The notes: a model not told the origin generated them from the letters alone. 64,000 bases of DNA from Acidovorax sp. T1 (GCF_002176815.1 NZ_CP021648.1:1930001-1994000); one strand, 5' to 3'; numbered from the stretch's first letter, positions 18,897 through 27,035 are shown. Numbers and translations: made by a program.

Positions 18897-20156
18897 ATGA
18901 CCAACTACCAGCACATCCAAGTGCCTGCCGAAGGCCAGAAAATCACCGTCAATGCCGACATGTCGCTGAACGTGCCGGACCAGCCGATCATTCCCTTCAT
19001 CGAAGGCGATGGCACCGGTGCCGACATCACCCCCGTGATGCTCAAGGTGGTGGATGCCGCCGTGGCCAAGGCCTACGGCGGCAAGAAGAAGATCCACTGG
19101 ATGGAAGTGTTTGCGGGTGAAAAATCCACCAAGGTGTACGGCCCCGATGTGTGGCTGCCCGAAGAAACGCTGCACGCCGTCAAGGACTACGTGGTGTCCA
19201 TCAAGGGCCCGCTGACGACGCCCGTGGGTGGTGGCATCCGTTCGCTCAACGTGGCCCTGCGCCAGGAGCTCGACCTGTACGTCTGCCTGCGCCCCATCCA
19301 GTATTTCGACGGCGTGCCCTCGCCCGTGAAAGAACCGCACAAGACCAACATGGTCATCTTCCGCGAGAACTCGGAAGACATCTATGCGGGCATCGAGTTT
19401 GAAGCCGAAAGTGAAAAGGCCAAGAAGCTCATCAAGATCCTGCAGGACGAGTTTGGCGTCAAGAAGATCCGCTTTCCCAACACCTCGGGCATCGGCATCA
19501 AGCCCGTGTCACGCGAAGGCACCGAGCGCCTGGTGCGCAAGGCCATCCAGTACGCCATCGACAACGACAAGCCCAGCGTGACCATCGTGCACAAGGGCAA
19601 CATCATGAAGTTCACCGAAGGGGGCTTTCGCGACTGGGCCTACGGCCTGGCGGCCAAAGAGTTTGGCGCCGAGCTGATCGACGGCGGCCCCTGGATGAAG
19701 TTCAAGAACCCCAGGACCGGCAAGGACATCGTCATCAAGGACAGCATTGCCGACGCCTTCTTGCAGCAAATCTTGCTGCGCCCCGCCGAATACTCGGTGA
19801 TCGCCACGCTCAACCTGAACGGTGACTACGTGTCGGACGCCCTGGCCGCGCAAGTGGGCGGCATCGGCATCGCCCCCGGCGCCAACATGTCCGACACCAT
19901 CGCCATGTTCGAAGCCACGCACGGCACGGCGCCCAAATATGCGGGCAAGGACTACGTCAACCCCGGCTCCGAAATCCTCTCGGCCGAGATGATGCTGCGC
20001 CACATGGGCTGGGTGGAAGCCGCCGACCTCATCATCAGCGCGATGAAAAAGTCAATTGCCAGCAAGAACGTGACCTATGACTTTGCCCGCCTGATGGAGG
20101 GCGCCAAGCAGGTGAGCTGCTCGGGCTTTGGGCAGGTGATGATCGACCACATGTGA
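18897..20156 (+). CDS. icd: Isocitrate dehydrogenase (NADP+), dimeric type
   Basis: 419 residues of the classic Escherichia-type enzyme. Start at [18 protein letters not shown] with GGAGA upstream. Diagnostic segments: [38 protein letters not shown] (phosphorylatable Ser), [52 protein letters not shown] and [13 protein letters not shown]. It carries out the same reaction as the unrelated monomeric enzyme upstream. The regulatory Ser region is intact; no isocitrate dehydrogenase kinase/phosphatase is in the window. Confidence 0.97.
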   Translation: MTNYQHIQVPAEGQKITVNADMSLNVPDQPIIPFIEGDGTGADITPVMLKVVDAAVAKAYGGKKKIHWMEVFAGEKSTKVYGPDVWLPEETLHAVKDYVVSIKGPLTTPVGGGIRSLNVALRQELDLYVCLRPIQYFDGVPSPVKEPHKTNMVIFRENSEDIYAGIEFEAESEKAKKLIKILQDEFGVKKIRFPNTSGIGIKPVSREGTERLVRKAIQYAIDNDKPSVTIVHKGNIMKFTEGGFRDWAYGLAAKEFGAELIDGGPWMKFKNPRTGKDIVIKDSIADAFLQQILLRPAEYSVIATLNLNGDYVSDALAAQVGGIGIAPGANMSDTIAMFEATHGTAPKYAGKDYVNPGSEILSAEMMLRHMGWVEAADLIISAMKKSIASKNVTYDFARLMEGAKQVSCSGFGQVMIDHM

Positions 20157-20187
20157 AGTAGTCCGCATGCGGACGCATGCGTCCAAA

Positions 20188-20226
20188 TCAAAACCCCAGT
20201 GCCTTGAAAGCATTGGGGTTTTTTTG
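20188..20226 (+). terminator. Intrinsic terminator after the dimeric isocitrate dehydrogenase
   Basis: AAACCCCAGTGC pairs imperfectly with GCATTGGGGTTT, followed by seven T. Confidence 0.85.
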
Positions 20227-20438
20227 TCCCCATGTGTCCGCAGGCCGTGTCGGGCCTGCGGGTCGGCACCGGCTACACGGGCCGCAGCGACGACGGTGCG
20301 CTGCTGGGGCAGAACTTTCTGCGGCATTTTGATGTGGAAATGGGTCGGGACCGTATGGAGCTGCGAAATAGAGAAGGTTAACTTGTTGTTTTGTAATGAT
20401 TTTCGGTGTAAAAAAGAAAAATATATAAAAGTGCCGAA

Positions 20439-21380
20439 ATGCAAGAACTCAGCCCCTCTATCGCACGCCAGTACATCGACGCCGTGGCCGCCTTCGAAGC
20501 CTGGGAAGAAGCCGTGCAGGAAGCGCAGCAGGTGCGTGGCGGAATGTATTGGCACGCGGGACCGCCCTCGGCCCCTGAAGCGCGCTACCTCGTGCGCACC
20601 ACGCCGACCGGCGCCGAAACCAGCCTGGGGCCCCGCACGCCCGAGAATGAGGCCATCTACGAACGTTTCATGCGCCGCAAGCAGGAAAGTGCCGAACGCA
20701 TGGCAGGCCTCAAGGCCGCATTGGACCTGCACCGCCGCCTGAACCGCGCCCTGCGTGTGGGGCGCGTGGAGCCACTCATCGTGGATTTGCTGGCCCGCCT
20801 GGCGAGCACGCAACTCGCGCCGCACTTCCGTGTCGTGGGCACCAACGCGCTGTATGCGTACGAAGCCGCAGCCGGTGTTCGCCTGGATGCCGACGCCCTG
20901 GCCACGCGCGATATCGACCTGCTGTGGGACACGCGCAAGCGCATCCAGTTCGCTACCCAGCTGGCGCGGGTGGACAGTTCCATGCTGGGCGTGCTGAAAA
21001 AGGTGGACAGCACCTTCCGCATCCGCAAAAGCCAGAAGTACACCGCCGTGAATAAGGATGGCTTCGAGGTGGACATCATCCGCCGCGAGCGCGCGGGGGA
21101 CGACCCTCACCCCATCAAGCTCAGCGATGACGACGAAGATTTCTGGGTCGCCCAGGCCCGCCGCGCCAACGTACTGCTCGACGCACCGGGATTTTCGGCC
21201 GTCATCGTGGCGACGAACGGCACCATGGCGCGGATGAGCACCATCCACCCGGCCACCTTTGTGGCATTCAAGCGCTGGCTGGCGGATCAGCGTGACCGGG
21301 ATGCGCTCAAGCGGCGGCGCGATGGATTGCAGGCCGATATGGTGCAGCGGATGGTGGATGAATATCTGCCGCTGCCCTGA
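20439..21380 (+). CDS. Nucleotidyltransferase-fold protein (GSU2403-like)
   Basis: 313 residues. The middle has VVGTNALYAYEAAAG followed by ATRDIDLLWD, the Gly-containing motif and the paired Asp of the nucleotidyltransferase superfamily, then VDSTFRIRKSQKYTAVNKDG and FEVDIIRR, giving a third acidic position. The N-terminus is helical and polar. Its target is unknown. The leader (20370-20438) is very AT-rich, unlike the body. It sits between the isocitrate dehydrogenase genes and the cassette array, so it may be accessory. An antitoxin/toxin or abortive-infection role is possible but not shown. Confidence 0.65.
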   Translation: MQELSPSIARQYIDAVAAFEAWEEAVQEAQQVRGGMYWHAGPPSAPEARYLVRTTPTGAETSLGPRTPENEAIYERFMRRKQESAERMAGLKAALDLHRRLNRALRVGRVEPLIVDLLARLASTQLAPHFRVVGTNALYAYEAAAGVRLDADALATRDIDLLWDTRKRIQFATQLARVDSSMLGVLKKVDSTFRIRKSQKYTAVNKDGFEVDIIRRERAGDDPHPIKLSDDDEDFWVAQARRANVLLDAPGFSAVIVATNGTMARMSTIHPATFVAFKRWLADQRDRDALKRRRDGLQADMVQRMVDEYLPLP

Positions 21381-21539
21381 ATGTGGTGCAGCTGCCGTGG
21401 GCCATGTGCTTGCCGGGCCTGGGTTTGGAAGTTATGAGGGGATTGGCAGGGGGTCGATACAAAATTCGGTCGGCATCAATTTTCATCTGACCCCGTTTTC
21501 TGATTAATTAGAATCTGACCCCAGTTACTGCTCGCTGAT
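21381..21539. other. Junction between the nucleotidyltransferase gene and the cassette array
   Basis: Contains TCTGACCCC twice (about 21487 and 21512), a direct repeat of a kind often left at insertion junctions. No attC site could be read here, so the left end of the cassette array is not resolved. Confidence 0.4.
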
Positions 21540-22241
21540 TTACTGAGTGTTAAAGTTTTTTATTACTTTGTACTTTATCTGTGTATTTGTTGCTTCAATT
21601 ATTTCAATTTTTGCTCCGGCATAACCTATGATTCCGCCTTCATTCATATCATATTCTGCGTCTGTGTTGAATGCTGCGCGAGCCATGTCGTTGCTAAACT
21701 CTCTGTAGCTTATCTTTAATTTATTGCCGACTCTGCCGCTGTAAATAAGAGTTCTTCGAAAGCTTTCATTTGTTATTACTTTTTCCTTGTTTTTTATTGC
21801 GTCCAATTTCCCGCAAACGGTTACATCTGTAGGGCGCATAACGCAAAATTCTTCACTACTTTTCATACGCTTAATTGAGGCAGTAGCATCAGGAGTTGAC
21901 ATTATAAGACCTGAATAAATAATAAATCCATTGGAGAAGTTCTGAATAAAATATTCAGCTTGCTCATCCTCGCCAGCCTTGATTAATTTTCCTGGCTTTA
22001 TTTTGTATGCACTTATGCTTCCTTCGGAATTTATTATTAAATTCTCTCTTTCTATTGCTAGACCCTGATCTAGCAAGGGTTCACCGAGGCCCGCTGCAGT
22101 AACTATTTCCAACTCAGGTATGCTAAATCGCTTAACCTCTGGGCTGTAATTGTATTTGACAGTGCTACATCCAATTAGTGCGCCAATTAGGATGAGGCTA
22201 GAGGTAAATGAAATTGTGTGCTGATAACATCTGGATAGCAT
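21540..22241 (-). CDS. Hypothetical lipoprotein
   Basis: 233 residues, AT-rich codon use unlike the core genome. The start is set at MLSRCYQHTISFTSS, which gives a lipoprotein signal: a hydrophobic run LILIGALIGC with the lipobox Cys at about residue 26. The mature part has no domain I recognise; it is rich in beta-type alternation and Lys/Asn. It is probably anchored to the outer or inner membrane. It shares the leftmost cassette with the gene at 22287. Confidence 0.65.
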   Translation of the reverse strand: MLSRCYQHTISFTSSLILIGALIGCSTVKYNYSPEVKRFSIPELEIVTAAGLGEPLLDQGLAIERENLIINSEGSISAYKIKPGKLIKAGEDEQAEYFIQNFSNGFIIYSGLIMSTPDATASIKRMKSSEEFCVMRPTDVTVCGKLDAIKNKEKVITNESFRRTLIYSGRVGNKLKISYREFSNDMARAAFNTDAEYDMNEGGIIGYAGAKIEIIEATNTQIKYKVIKNFNTQ

Positions 22242-22286
22242 TTCGACTCCTGTTGGTTTTTTAAAAATTCGGACTACGATCGGCAT

Positions 22287-22679
22287 TCATGAAAAGTCGG
22301 AACTGCACACTGGACAGTGCCATTTTCCAGAAAACCTGAAGTCTTCAGGGATCGCTGTAAGGCGAATCTTTTGGCCGTTATTGTCATAGCATCCAGTACA
22401 AAATAGGCCGCTTTCGCCAGCGAACTTGTAGTCGCCATCATTAAATTCAGGCTTTTGTATTTCAGCTTGATTGATTTTTTGGCTGAGCTTCACCTTCTCT
22501 TCGATTGCGTTTGCCAGTTCAGTTTTTAGATTGGCCACTTGGAGTTTAGAGTCAGCGAGTTCCATTGATAGATCTGCAAGCAGCATGCTGAATTCCGCGT
22601 TCTCAATCTTTTTGGATAGTGCTCTCAATTTGGATGTGACATCGATAGCATTTTGAATTGAAGCAACTACATCAACCAC
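22287..22679 (-). CDS. Hypothetical protein: coiled coil plus zinc ribbon
   Basis: 130 residues from a GTG start with AGGAAA 7-8 bp upstream. Residues 10-70 are a heptad-like coiled coil (LADLSMELADSKLQVANLK and so on). The C-terminus has FCTGC then HCPVCSSDF, a four-Cys zinc ribbon, with GKWHCP typical of phage and defence-associated ribbon proteins. Function unknown. It starts 18 bp from an attC core site, as expected for the first gene of a cassette. Confidence 0.65.
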   Translation of the reverse strand: MVDVVASIQNAIDVTSKLRALSKKIENAEFSMLLADLSMELADSKLQVANLKTELANAIEEKVKLSQKINQAEIQKPEFNDGDYKFAGESGLFCTGCYDNNGQKIRLTAIPEDFRFSGKWHCPVCSSDFS

Positions 22680-22696
22680 GATATTTCCTTTCAGAG

Positions 22697-22755
22697 GCCT
22701 AACGCCTTGAGTTCAGCCGGCGCCGTAGGCGGTCGGCTGCGATGAAAAGTTAGGC
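22697..22755 (-). repeat. attC recombination site 1 (59 bp)
   Basis: Starts GCCTAAC and ends GTTAGGC, perfect complementary core sites exactly 59 bp apart, with imperfectly paired inner arms (CAGCCGGCG ... GGTCGGCTG). It directly follows the stop of the leftward gene at 22781. Confidence 0.88.
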
Positions 22756-22780
22756 ATTGGCAAAAAATAATGAAGCATCG

Positions 22781-23119
22781 TCATTTTTTCAACATTCTTC
22801 CTACCACACGCCCAAGTGATTTCCCCGCAGACTCTGCAGCTTTGGATGGTCGGCGAATTGCTTCCTGTGAGGTAGTTAATTTTTCCGGGAGATTTTCACG
22901 GAGAAATTTCTGAGCCATGGGCGCTGATTTTGGAAGGAGGTTTGTATTTCCGCAAGCTGGACAAGCCTCATGTCGAGTAGTCAGGCGCCAAACTGAGTAG
23001 ATGATGCCTGGGATGAGAAAGCAAAGCCAAAGAATAACTTCAAGCGCGAAGTGGCCCTTGGTAACTTTGGTTGTTGCACCCACGTGGCCACAATTTGTGC
23101 ATACGAGGTCATCAGACAT
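22781..23119 (-). CDS. Hypothetical zinc-ribbon membrane protein
   Basis: 112 residues. Two Cys pairs, VCTNCGHVG at the N-terminus and ACPACGNTN near residue 55, flank one membrane hairpin or helix (FALEVILWLCFLIPGIIYSVW). The C-terminal 50 residues are polar and basic. This resembles small LITAF-like or zinc-ribbon membrane proteins. Function unknown. It occupies one cassette alone. Confidence 0.65.
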   Translation of the reverse strand: MSDDLVCTNCGHVGATTKVTKGHFALEVILWLCFLIPGIIYSVWRLTTRHEACPACGNTNLLPKSAPMAQKFLRENLPEKLTTSQEAIRRPSKAAESAGKSLGRVVGRMLKK

Positions 23120-23138
23120 AAAAATTCCCCGAAATACT

Positions 23139-23210
23139 GACTAACGTGCTAGCTCAGGGGCGCGAAGCCGGCTTGCCGGCGAAGCGTCCCTCTGGAGCGG
23201 CGGGTTAGCC
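23139..23210 (-). repeat. attC recombination site 2
   Basis: Core sites GACTAAC (23139) and GTTAGCC (23204) enclose a largely self-complementary stretch including GCCGGCTTGCCGGC. It directly follows the stop of the leftward gene at 23227. One core position deviates from consensus. Confidence 0.8.
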
Positions 23211-23226
23211 AGACGACAGCAAGCGG

Positions 23227-23820
23227 TCACGACCATTTTGAAAGTGTGCGCTCGATACTCGAGCAAAACGATTGAACCTTAACCGCGGTGAGAGATTCTG
23301 CTTTGTAAATCGACAACATATCGAATTGGCAACGAGGCGCACAAGTGCCGAATAGAGCCGTCTTGAGCACGCGCCTAACAGGCCGCCGAAGAATCAAGCG
23401 GTCGACCCACCACGGAGAGCCAAGGGAAGTAACGGCCAATGCTCTTTTCAGATTGTGAAGACGCGGCTTGATTGGACCAAGATCGGTGGCGTGATCGTAG
23501 GCGATACCGGGAGCCCAGATACGATCAAACCAGCCTTTCAGTATGGCGGGAAAGCCAAACCACCAAGTAGGAAAGACAAGCACCAGTGCTTCGGCAGAAA
23601 GCAAGCGGTCGATTTGATCCTGAGCAGCGGCAGAACTGAATGTTGGGCTGTAGTAGCTTCGGCGTTCGCTGTCTGTAAGAGCGGGCGAAAAACTGGAAAG
23701 ATAGAGGTCTTCGATCATCACCTCGTGACCTTCAGCTATCAATGCGGCAATCGCGGACTGTGACATCGTGTGGCACAAGCTGTCAGTGATTGGGTGGGCG
23801 ATAACGACGAGGCACTTCAT
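23227..23820 (-). CDS. NAD(P)H-dependent oxidoreductase, flavodoxin-like fold
   Basis: 197 residues of the Flavodoxin_2 / quinone-reductase family. MKCLVVIAHPITDSL is the flavin phosphate-binding start, and LVFPTWWFGFPAILKGWFDR the characteristic central motif (P-x-W-W-x-x-P-A-x-L-K-G-x-x-D). Such enzymes reduce quinones, azo or nitro compounds. The ATG is 6 bp from an attC core site with no obvious ribosome-binding site, as often seen in cassettes. Confidence 0.88.
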   Translation of the reverse strand: MKCLVVIAHPITDSLCHTMSQSAIAALIAEGHEVMIEDLYLSSFSPALTDSERRSYYSPTFSSAAAQDQIDRLLSAEALVLVFPTWWFGFPAILKGWFDRIWAPGIAYDHATDLGPIKPRLHNLKRALAVTSLGSPWWVDRLILRRPVRRVLKTALFGTCAPRCQFDMLSIYKAESLTAVKVQSFCSSIERTLSKWS

Positions 23821-23826
23821 GGGTCT

Positions 23827-23886
23827 GGCTAACGGCCAAGGTAAGCGGCTGGCTGAAAGCCAGTCCGCTTGAGCGCAGAGTTAGAC
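23827..23886 (-). repeat. attC recombination site 3 (60 bp)
   Basis: Core sites GGCTAAC and GTTAGAC, with inner arms AGCGGCTGGCT ... AGCCAGTCCGCT that pair well. It separates the oxidoreductase cassette from the rightmost cassette. Confidence 0.85.
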
Positions 23887-23977
23887 CCGAAGGCCAAAAG
23901 GGGGCGCCCAGCCTTGAAGACGGACGCGGCCCATGAAAAAGCGCTGCGCCACGGAAGCGGCGCAGCGCTGCAAGAAT

Positions 23978-24020
23978 GATAGCTGGTGGCGCTTACTGCA
24001 CAAGCGCTGGAGGCCAAAAA
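23978..24020. repeat. Palindromic repeat copy inside a gene cassette
   Basis: gatagctggtggcgcttact then gcacaagcgctggaggcc and a run of A, a clear member of the family with both arms, inside the rightmost cassette. Confidence 0.75.
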
Positions 24021-24272
24021 GGCTTGAAACTTGCGCAGTGCAGACAGGCGAAGCCCGGCGCAGCGCCAAAACCCCAAAGGAGAAACCTTTGAGATTGGCG
24101 AAGCGCTGGAATAAATGCTGGCCTGCATAAAGCGGAATATGAAGGGACTAACTGGAATTAGACGACTGCAGTTCAACTCGCACTCGTCGGATAAAACAGT
24201 GCACGTCGAGTTTTCCCTGGTGTTTTGCGGCTTGCCATCATTTAGGCAAACCTAAAAATTTGCGGTCGAAAA

Positions 24273-24310
24273 ATGACAACGGGTGCTGTAACTACATGCT
24301 ACAGCACCCG
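24273..24310 (-). terminator. Intrinsic terminator after mmsB
   Basis: CGGGTGCTGTA (24280-24290) and TACAGCACCCG (24300-24310) form a perfect 11-bp stem with a 9-base loop. A T run follows on the minus strand. Confidence 0.75.
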
Positions 24311-24339
24311 CATTGTGATCGGCTGACAGAAAACCCCAG

Positions 24340-25239
24340 CTACGCCTGCTTTTTCTGCAGCATCTTGATCACGCTGGAAAAATCCTCCCCGCCATGCCCC
24401 GCAATGCTGTGCGCCGCGTAGATCGCGCGCGCCATGCCGCCCAGCGGGGTGCTGGCCTTCACTGCGGTGGCGTTTTCCTGGGATAGCCCCAAGTCCTTGA
24501 GCATCAAGTCGGTGCCAAAGCCGCCCGCATAGCCCTTTGAGGCGGGTGCGTTTTCGTGCACGCCGGGGTAGGGGTTGTACTTTTCCAGCGCCCAGTTGCC
24601 GCCCGAGCTGCGGCGCATGATTTCGGACAGCACTTTGGGGTCGAGGCCGTTGGCCACGCCCAGGGCGATGGCCTCGCTGGTGCCCACCATCAAAATGCCC
24701 AGCAGCATGTTGTTGCAGATCTTGGCGGTCTGGCCTGCGCCCACGGCGCCGGCGTGGAAGATGTTGGCGCCCATTTTTTCGAGCAGGGGGCGGGCGCGTT
24801 CGAGCTGGGCGGTGCTGCCGCCGACCATGAAGGTGAGCGTGCCTGCAATGGCGCCGCCGGTGCCGCCGGAGACGGGGGCGTCGATGAAGTCGATGCCTGC
24901 GGCTTCAGCGGCCTGGGCCACTTTCTGGCTGGTGGCGGCGGCTATTGTTGAGCTGTCAATCACCAGCGCCCCCTTGGCGATGTGGGCCAGCAGGCCGCTC
25001 TGGCCGTTGCTGCCCAAAAACAGCGCTTCCACATGCTGGCTGGCGGGCAGCATGGTGACGATGGCCTCGGCCCCCTGCGCGGCGGCGGTGGCGCTGGCGG
25101 CAATGGCCACGCCGTCGGCCGCCAGCTTGTCGCAGGCGGGTTGGGACAGGTCGAACGCCTGGACTTCGTGGCCGGCCTTGTGCAGGTTCAGGGCCATGGG
25201 GCCGCCCATGTTTCCGAGGCCAATGAATGCGATTTTCAT
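24340..25239 (-). CDS. mmsB: 3-hydroxyisobutyrate dehydrogenase
   Basis: NAD-dependent step of valine catabolism, 3-hydroxyisobutyrate to methylmalonate semialdehyde. 299 residues. Start at MKIAFIGLGNMGGPMALNL, the Rossmann and family signature. Further features: DAPVSGGTGGAIAGTLTFM, the catalytic Lys in GAGQTAKICNNMLL, and a C-terminal KGYAGGFGTDLMLKDL. It lies downstream of mmsA and an acyl-CoA dehydrogenase gene on the same strand. Confidence 0.95.
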   Translation of the reverse strand: MKIAFIGLGNMGGPMALNLHKAGHEVQAFDLSQPACDKLAADGVAIAASATAAAQGAEAIVTMLPASQHVEALFLGSNGQSGLLAHIAKGALVIDSSTIAAATSQKVAQAAEAAGIDFIDAPVSGGTGGAIAGTLTFMVGGSTAQLERARPLLEKMGANIFHAGAVGAGQTAKICNNMLLGILMVGTSEAIALGVANGLDPKVLSEIMRRSSGGNWALEKYNPYPGVHENAPASKGYAGGFGTDLMLKDLGLSQENATAVKASTPLGGMARAIYAAHSIAGHGGEDFSSVIKMLQKKQA

Positions 25240-25283
25240 GCGGTGTCTCCTGGTGGTGATGTGGGTGGTTGATTGGGTTTTGG

Positions 25284-25337
25284 TATCAATTTGATAGCTA
25301 CTAGCGCTTGTTGCATAAGCGCTAGAGGCCAAAAATG
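25284..25337. repeat. Palindromic repeat copy, mmsB / TfoX-like spacer
   Basis: tatcaatttgatagctacta, gcgcttgttgcataagcgct and agaggccaaaa: a complete, near-consensus copy with all family parts. Confidence 0.85.
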
Positions 25338-25344
25338 CTTGAAA

Positions 25345-25785
25345 TCATGGCGCATCGTCGTCGAAGATGCTGTGGCGCTGGCCCTTGCGGGTTTTCGGTG
25401 CTGAGGGCGGCTGCGGGGCTGCTGCCGCCCGTTTACGCGCTGGCGTGGCCTTGGCTTGCGGGTTGTAGGCCAGGGCTTCGCGCAGCCAGAAATTCCACTG
25501 CGCACGCGTGGCGTAGCCGTTGGGCTCAATCCAGAAGTAGCCCTGCATCTTGCCTTCGGGCGACAGCTCGCGCGTGTTCTGCATTTCCTGAAACTCGGCG
25601 TGCCGCCCCGGTGGCAGGCGCACCAGCAGTTCGTCGCCTTTGACGCCGATGCATAGCTTGCCGTCCACAAAAAAGCAGTAGCTGCCAAACAATGTGCGCT
25701 CCTGCACATCGCTGCGCTGCGCCAGCGCGGCGCGCACGGCGTCGATCAGGTGCAGGGTTTCGTCGCTGAGGGGGCGGGCGGGCAT
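25345..25785 (-). CDS. TfoX N-terminal domain protein
   Basis: 146 residues with a TfoX_N domain: RTLFGSYCFFVDGKLCIGVKG, ELLVRLPPGRH and MQGYFWIEP. TfoX proteins are linked to competence regulation in some gammaproteobacteria, but stand-alone N-terminal domains have no known role. The C-terminus is a basic Ala/Pro tail. It sits between valine-degradation genes and is flanked on both sides by palindromic repeats, which suggests it has its own expression unit. Confidence 0.85.
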   Translation of the reverse strand: MPARPLSDETLHLIDAVRAALAQRSDVQERTLFGSYCFFVDGKLCIGVKGDELLVRLPPGRHAEFQEMQNTRELSPEGKMQGYFWIEPNGYATRAQWNFWLREALAYNPQAKATPARKRAAAAPQPPSAPKTRKGQRHSIFDDDAP

Positions 25786-25800
25786 GGTTCAGATGCAATG

Positions 25801-25842
25801 GGCCGCTGGCGCTTTATGGATAAGCGCTAGCAGCTACGAAAA
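25801..25842. repeat. Palindromic repeat copy, TfoX-like / acyl-CoA dehydrogenase spacer
   Basis: ggccgctggcgctttatgga then taagcgctagcagctacgaaaa, a clear copy. Confidence 0.8.
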
Positions 25843-25844
25843 CG

Positions 25845-27011
25845 CTAGCGAATGGCGTCGGGCGCATCGCCTTCCAGCATGCGCCGCGCAATGATGACGC
25901 GCATGATTTCGTTGGTGCCTTCCAGGATCTGGTGCACGCGGGCGTCGCGCAGCAGGCGCTCCAGCGGGTATTCGCGGATGTAGCCGTAGCCGCCGTGCAG
26001 TTGCAGGGCCTCGTTGACCACGGTAAAGCCGGCATCGGTGGCGAAGCGTTTGGCCATGGCGCAGTAGGTGGATGCGTCGCGCGCACCGGCGTCGAGTTTG
26101 CTGGCGGCCAGGCGCACCATCTGGCGGGCGGCGACCAGCTCGGTGGCCATGTCGGCCAGCTTGAACTGCAGCGCCTGAAAGCTGGCGATGGGTTTGCCGA
26201 ACTGTTTGCGGTCTTGCATGTATTGCTGGGCGGCGTTGAGCGCGCCTTGCGCTGCGCCCACCGAGCAGGTGGCGATGTTGATGCGCCCGCCGTCCAGGCC
26301 TTTCATGGCGATCTTGAAGCCCTCGCCCTCGCGGCCCAGCAGGTGGTCGGCGGGGATGTGCACATTGTCAAAGCTGATGGTGCGCGTGGGCTGGCTGTTC
26401 CAGCCCATCTTGTGTTCTTTTTTGCCGTAGGTGATGCCAGCGCTGTCTGCGGGCACCACAAAGGCGCTGATGCCGCCCGCGCCGGATGCCGCGTCACCGG
26501 TGCGCGCCATCAGCACCAGCACATCCGTAGCCCCTGCGCCGCTGATGAAGGCCTTGCTGCCGTTGAGGATGTATTCGTGGCCCACCAGCTCGGCCCGGGT
26601 CTTGAGCGAGGCCGCGTCCGAGCCCGCGCCGGGCTCGGTGAGGCAGTAGGAGGCAAGTTTTTCGCCCGTGGTCAGCAGCGGCCCCCAGTGGTTGCGCACG
26701 GCGGGGGTGGCCCAGGTGCCCAGCATCCAGGTGGCCATGTTGTGGATGGTGATGAAGGCCGTGGTGCTGGGGTCGATGGCGGCCATTTCCTCAAACACCA
26801 GCGTGGCGTCCAGCCGGGGCAGGGCCAGGCCGCCAGCGTTTTCTGGCGCATACAGGCCGCAAAAACCCAGCTCGCCCGCCTTGGCAATGGCTTCGCGCGG
26901 GAAGATGCCCTCGGCATCCCACTGCGCCGCGCAGGGCGCCAGCTCGGCCTGGGCAAAGTCGCGCGCGGTCTGGGCAAAGGCGCGTTGTTCTTCGGTCAGC
27001 TCGAAGTCCAT
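25845..27011 (-). CDS. Acyl-CoA dehydrogenase, probably isobutyryl-CoA dehydrogenase
   Basis: FAD flavoenzyme of 388 residues, the normal length. Family signatures: YCLTEPGAGSDAASLKT and QLHGGYGYIREYPLERLLRDARV, followed by ILEGTNEIMRVIIARRML. Position between mmsA and mmsB points to oxidation of isobutyryl-CoA to methacrylyl-CoA in valine breakdown. The substrate assignment rests on context. Confidence 0.93.
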   Translation of the reverse strand: MDFELTEEQRAFAQTARDFAQAELAPCAAQWDAEGIFPREAIAKAGELGFCGLYAPENAGGLALPRLDATLVFEEMAAIDPSTTAFITIHNMATWMLGTWATPAVRNHWGPLLTTGEKLASYCLTEPGAGSDAASLKTRAELVGHEYILNGSKAFISGAGATDVLVLMARTGDAASGAGGISAFVVPADSAGITYGKKEHKMGWNSQPTRTISFDNVHIPADHLLGREGEGFKIAMKGLDGGRINIATCSVGAAQGALNAAQQYMQDRKQFGKPIASFQALQFKLADMATELVAARQMVRLAASKLDAGARDASTYCAMAKRFATDAGFTVVNEALQLHGGYGYIREYPLERLLRDARVHQILEGTNEIMRVIIARRMLEGDAPDAIR

Positions 27012-27035
27012 GCGGGCGGCCTCCTGATACTCTTG

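Larger units (their letters stand above)
21540..24152 (-). mobile_element. Leftward gene-cassette array with three attC sites, no integrase in view
   Basis: Low-GC genes, all leftward, alternate with structured attC sites whose ends carry RYYYAAC/GTTRRRY-like core sites. Reading leftward the cassettes are: 24152-23827 (no clear gene), 23826-23139 (flavodoxin-fold oxidoreductase), 23138-22697 (zinc-ribbon membrane protein), then 22696-about 21540 (coiled-coil zinc-ribbon protein and lipoprotein, left attC missing). No integrase gene is present in the window, so it is either the distal part of an integron or a cluster of attC sites lacking an integrase. Confidence 0.75.
23887..24339. other. Rightmost cassette and junction, no clear gene
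   Basis: A leftward open frame (stop at 23829, possible start at 24131) covers most of this cassette and runs through the attC, ending in [18 protein letters not shown] do not recognise it and it may be non-coding. The stretch holds a perfect 11-bp hairpin AGCGCTGCGCC/GGCGCAGCGCT (23940-23969), one copy of the palindromic repeat, a lone core site GACTAAC (24146-24152, leftward GTTAGTC) as the probable cassette edge, and the mmsB terminator. Confidence 0.5.

Noticed and set aside
23933..24130. 65-codon rightward gene in the rightmost cassette
   Set aside because: It runs against the cassette direction and consists largely of the hairpin and the palindromic repeat.
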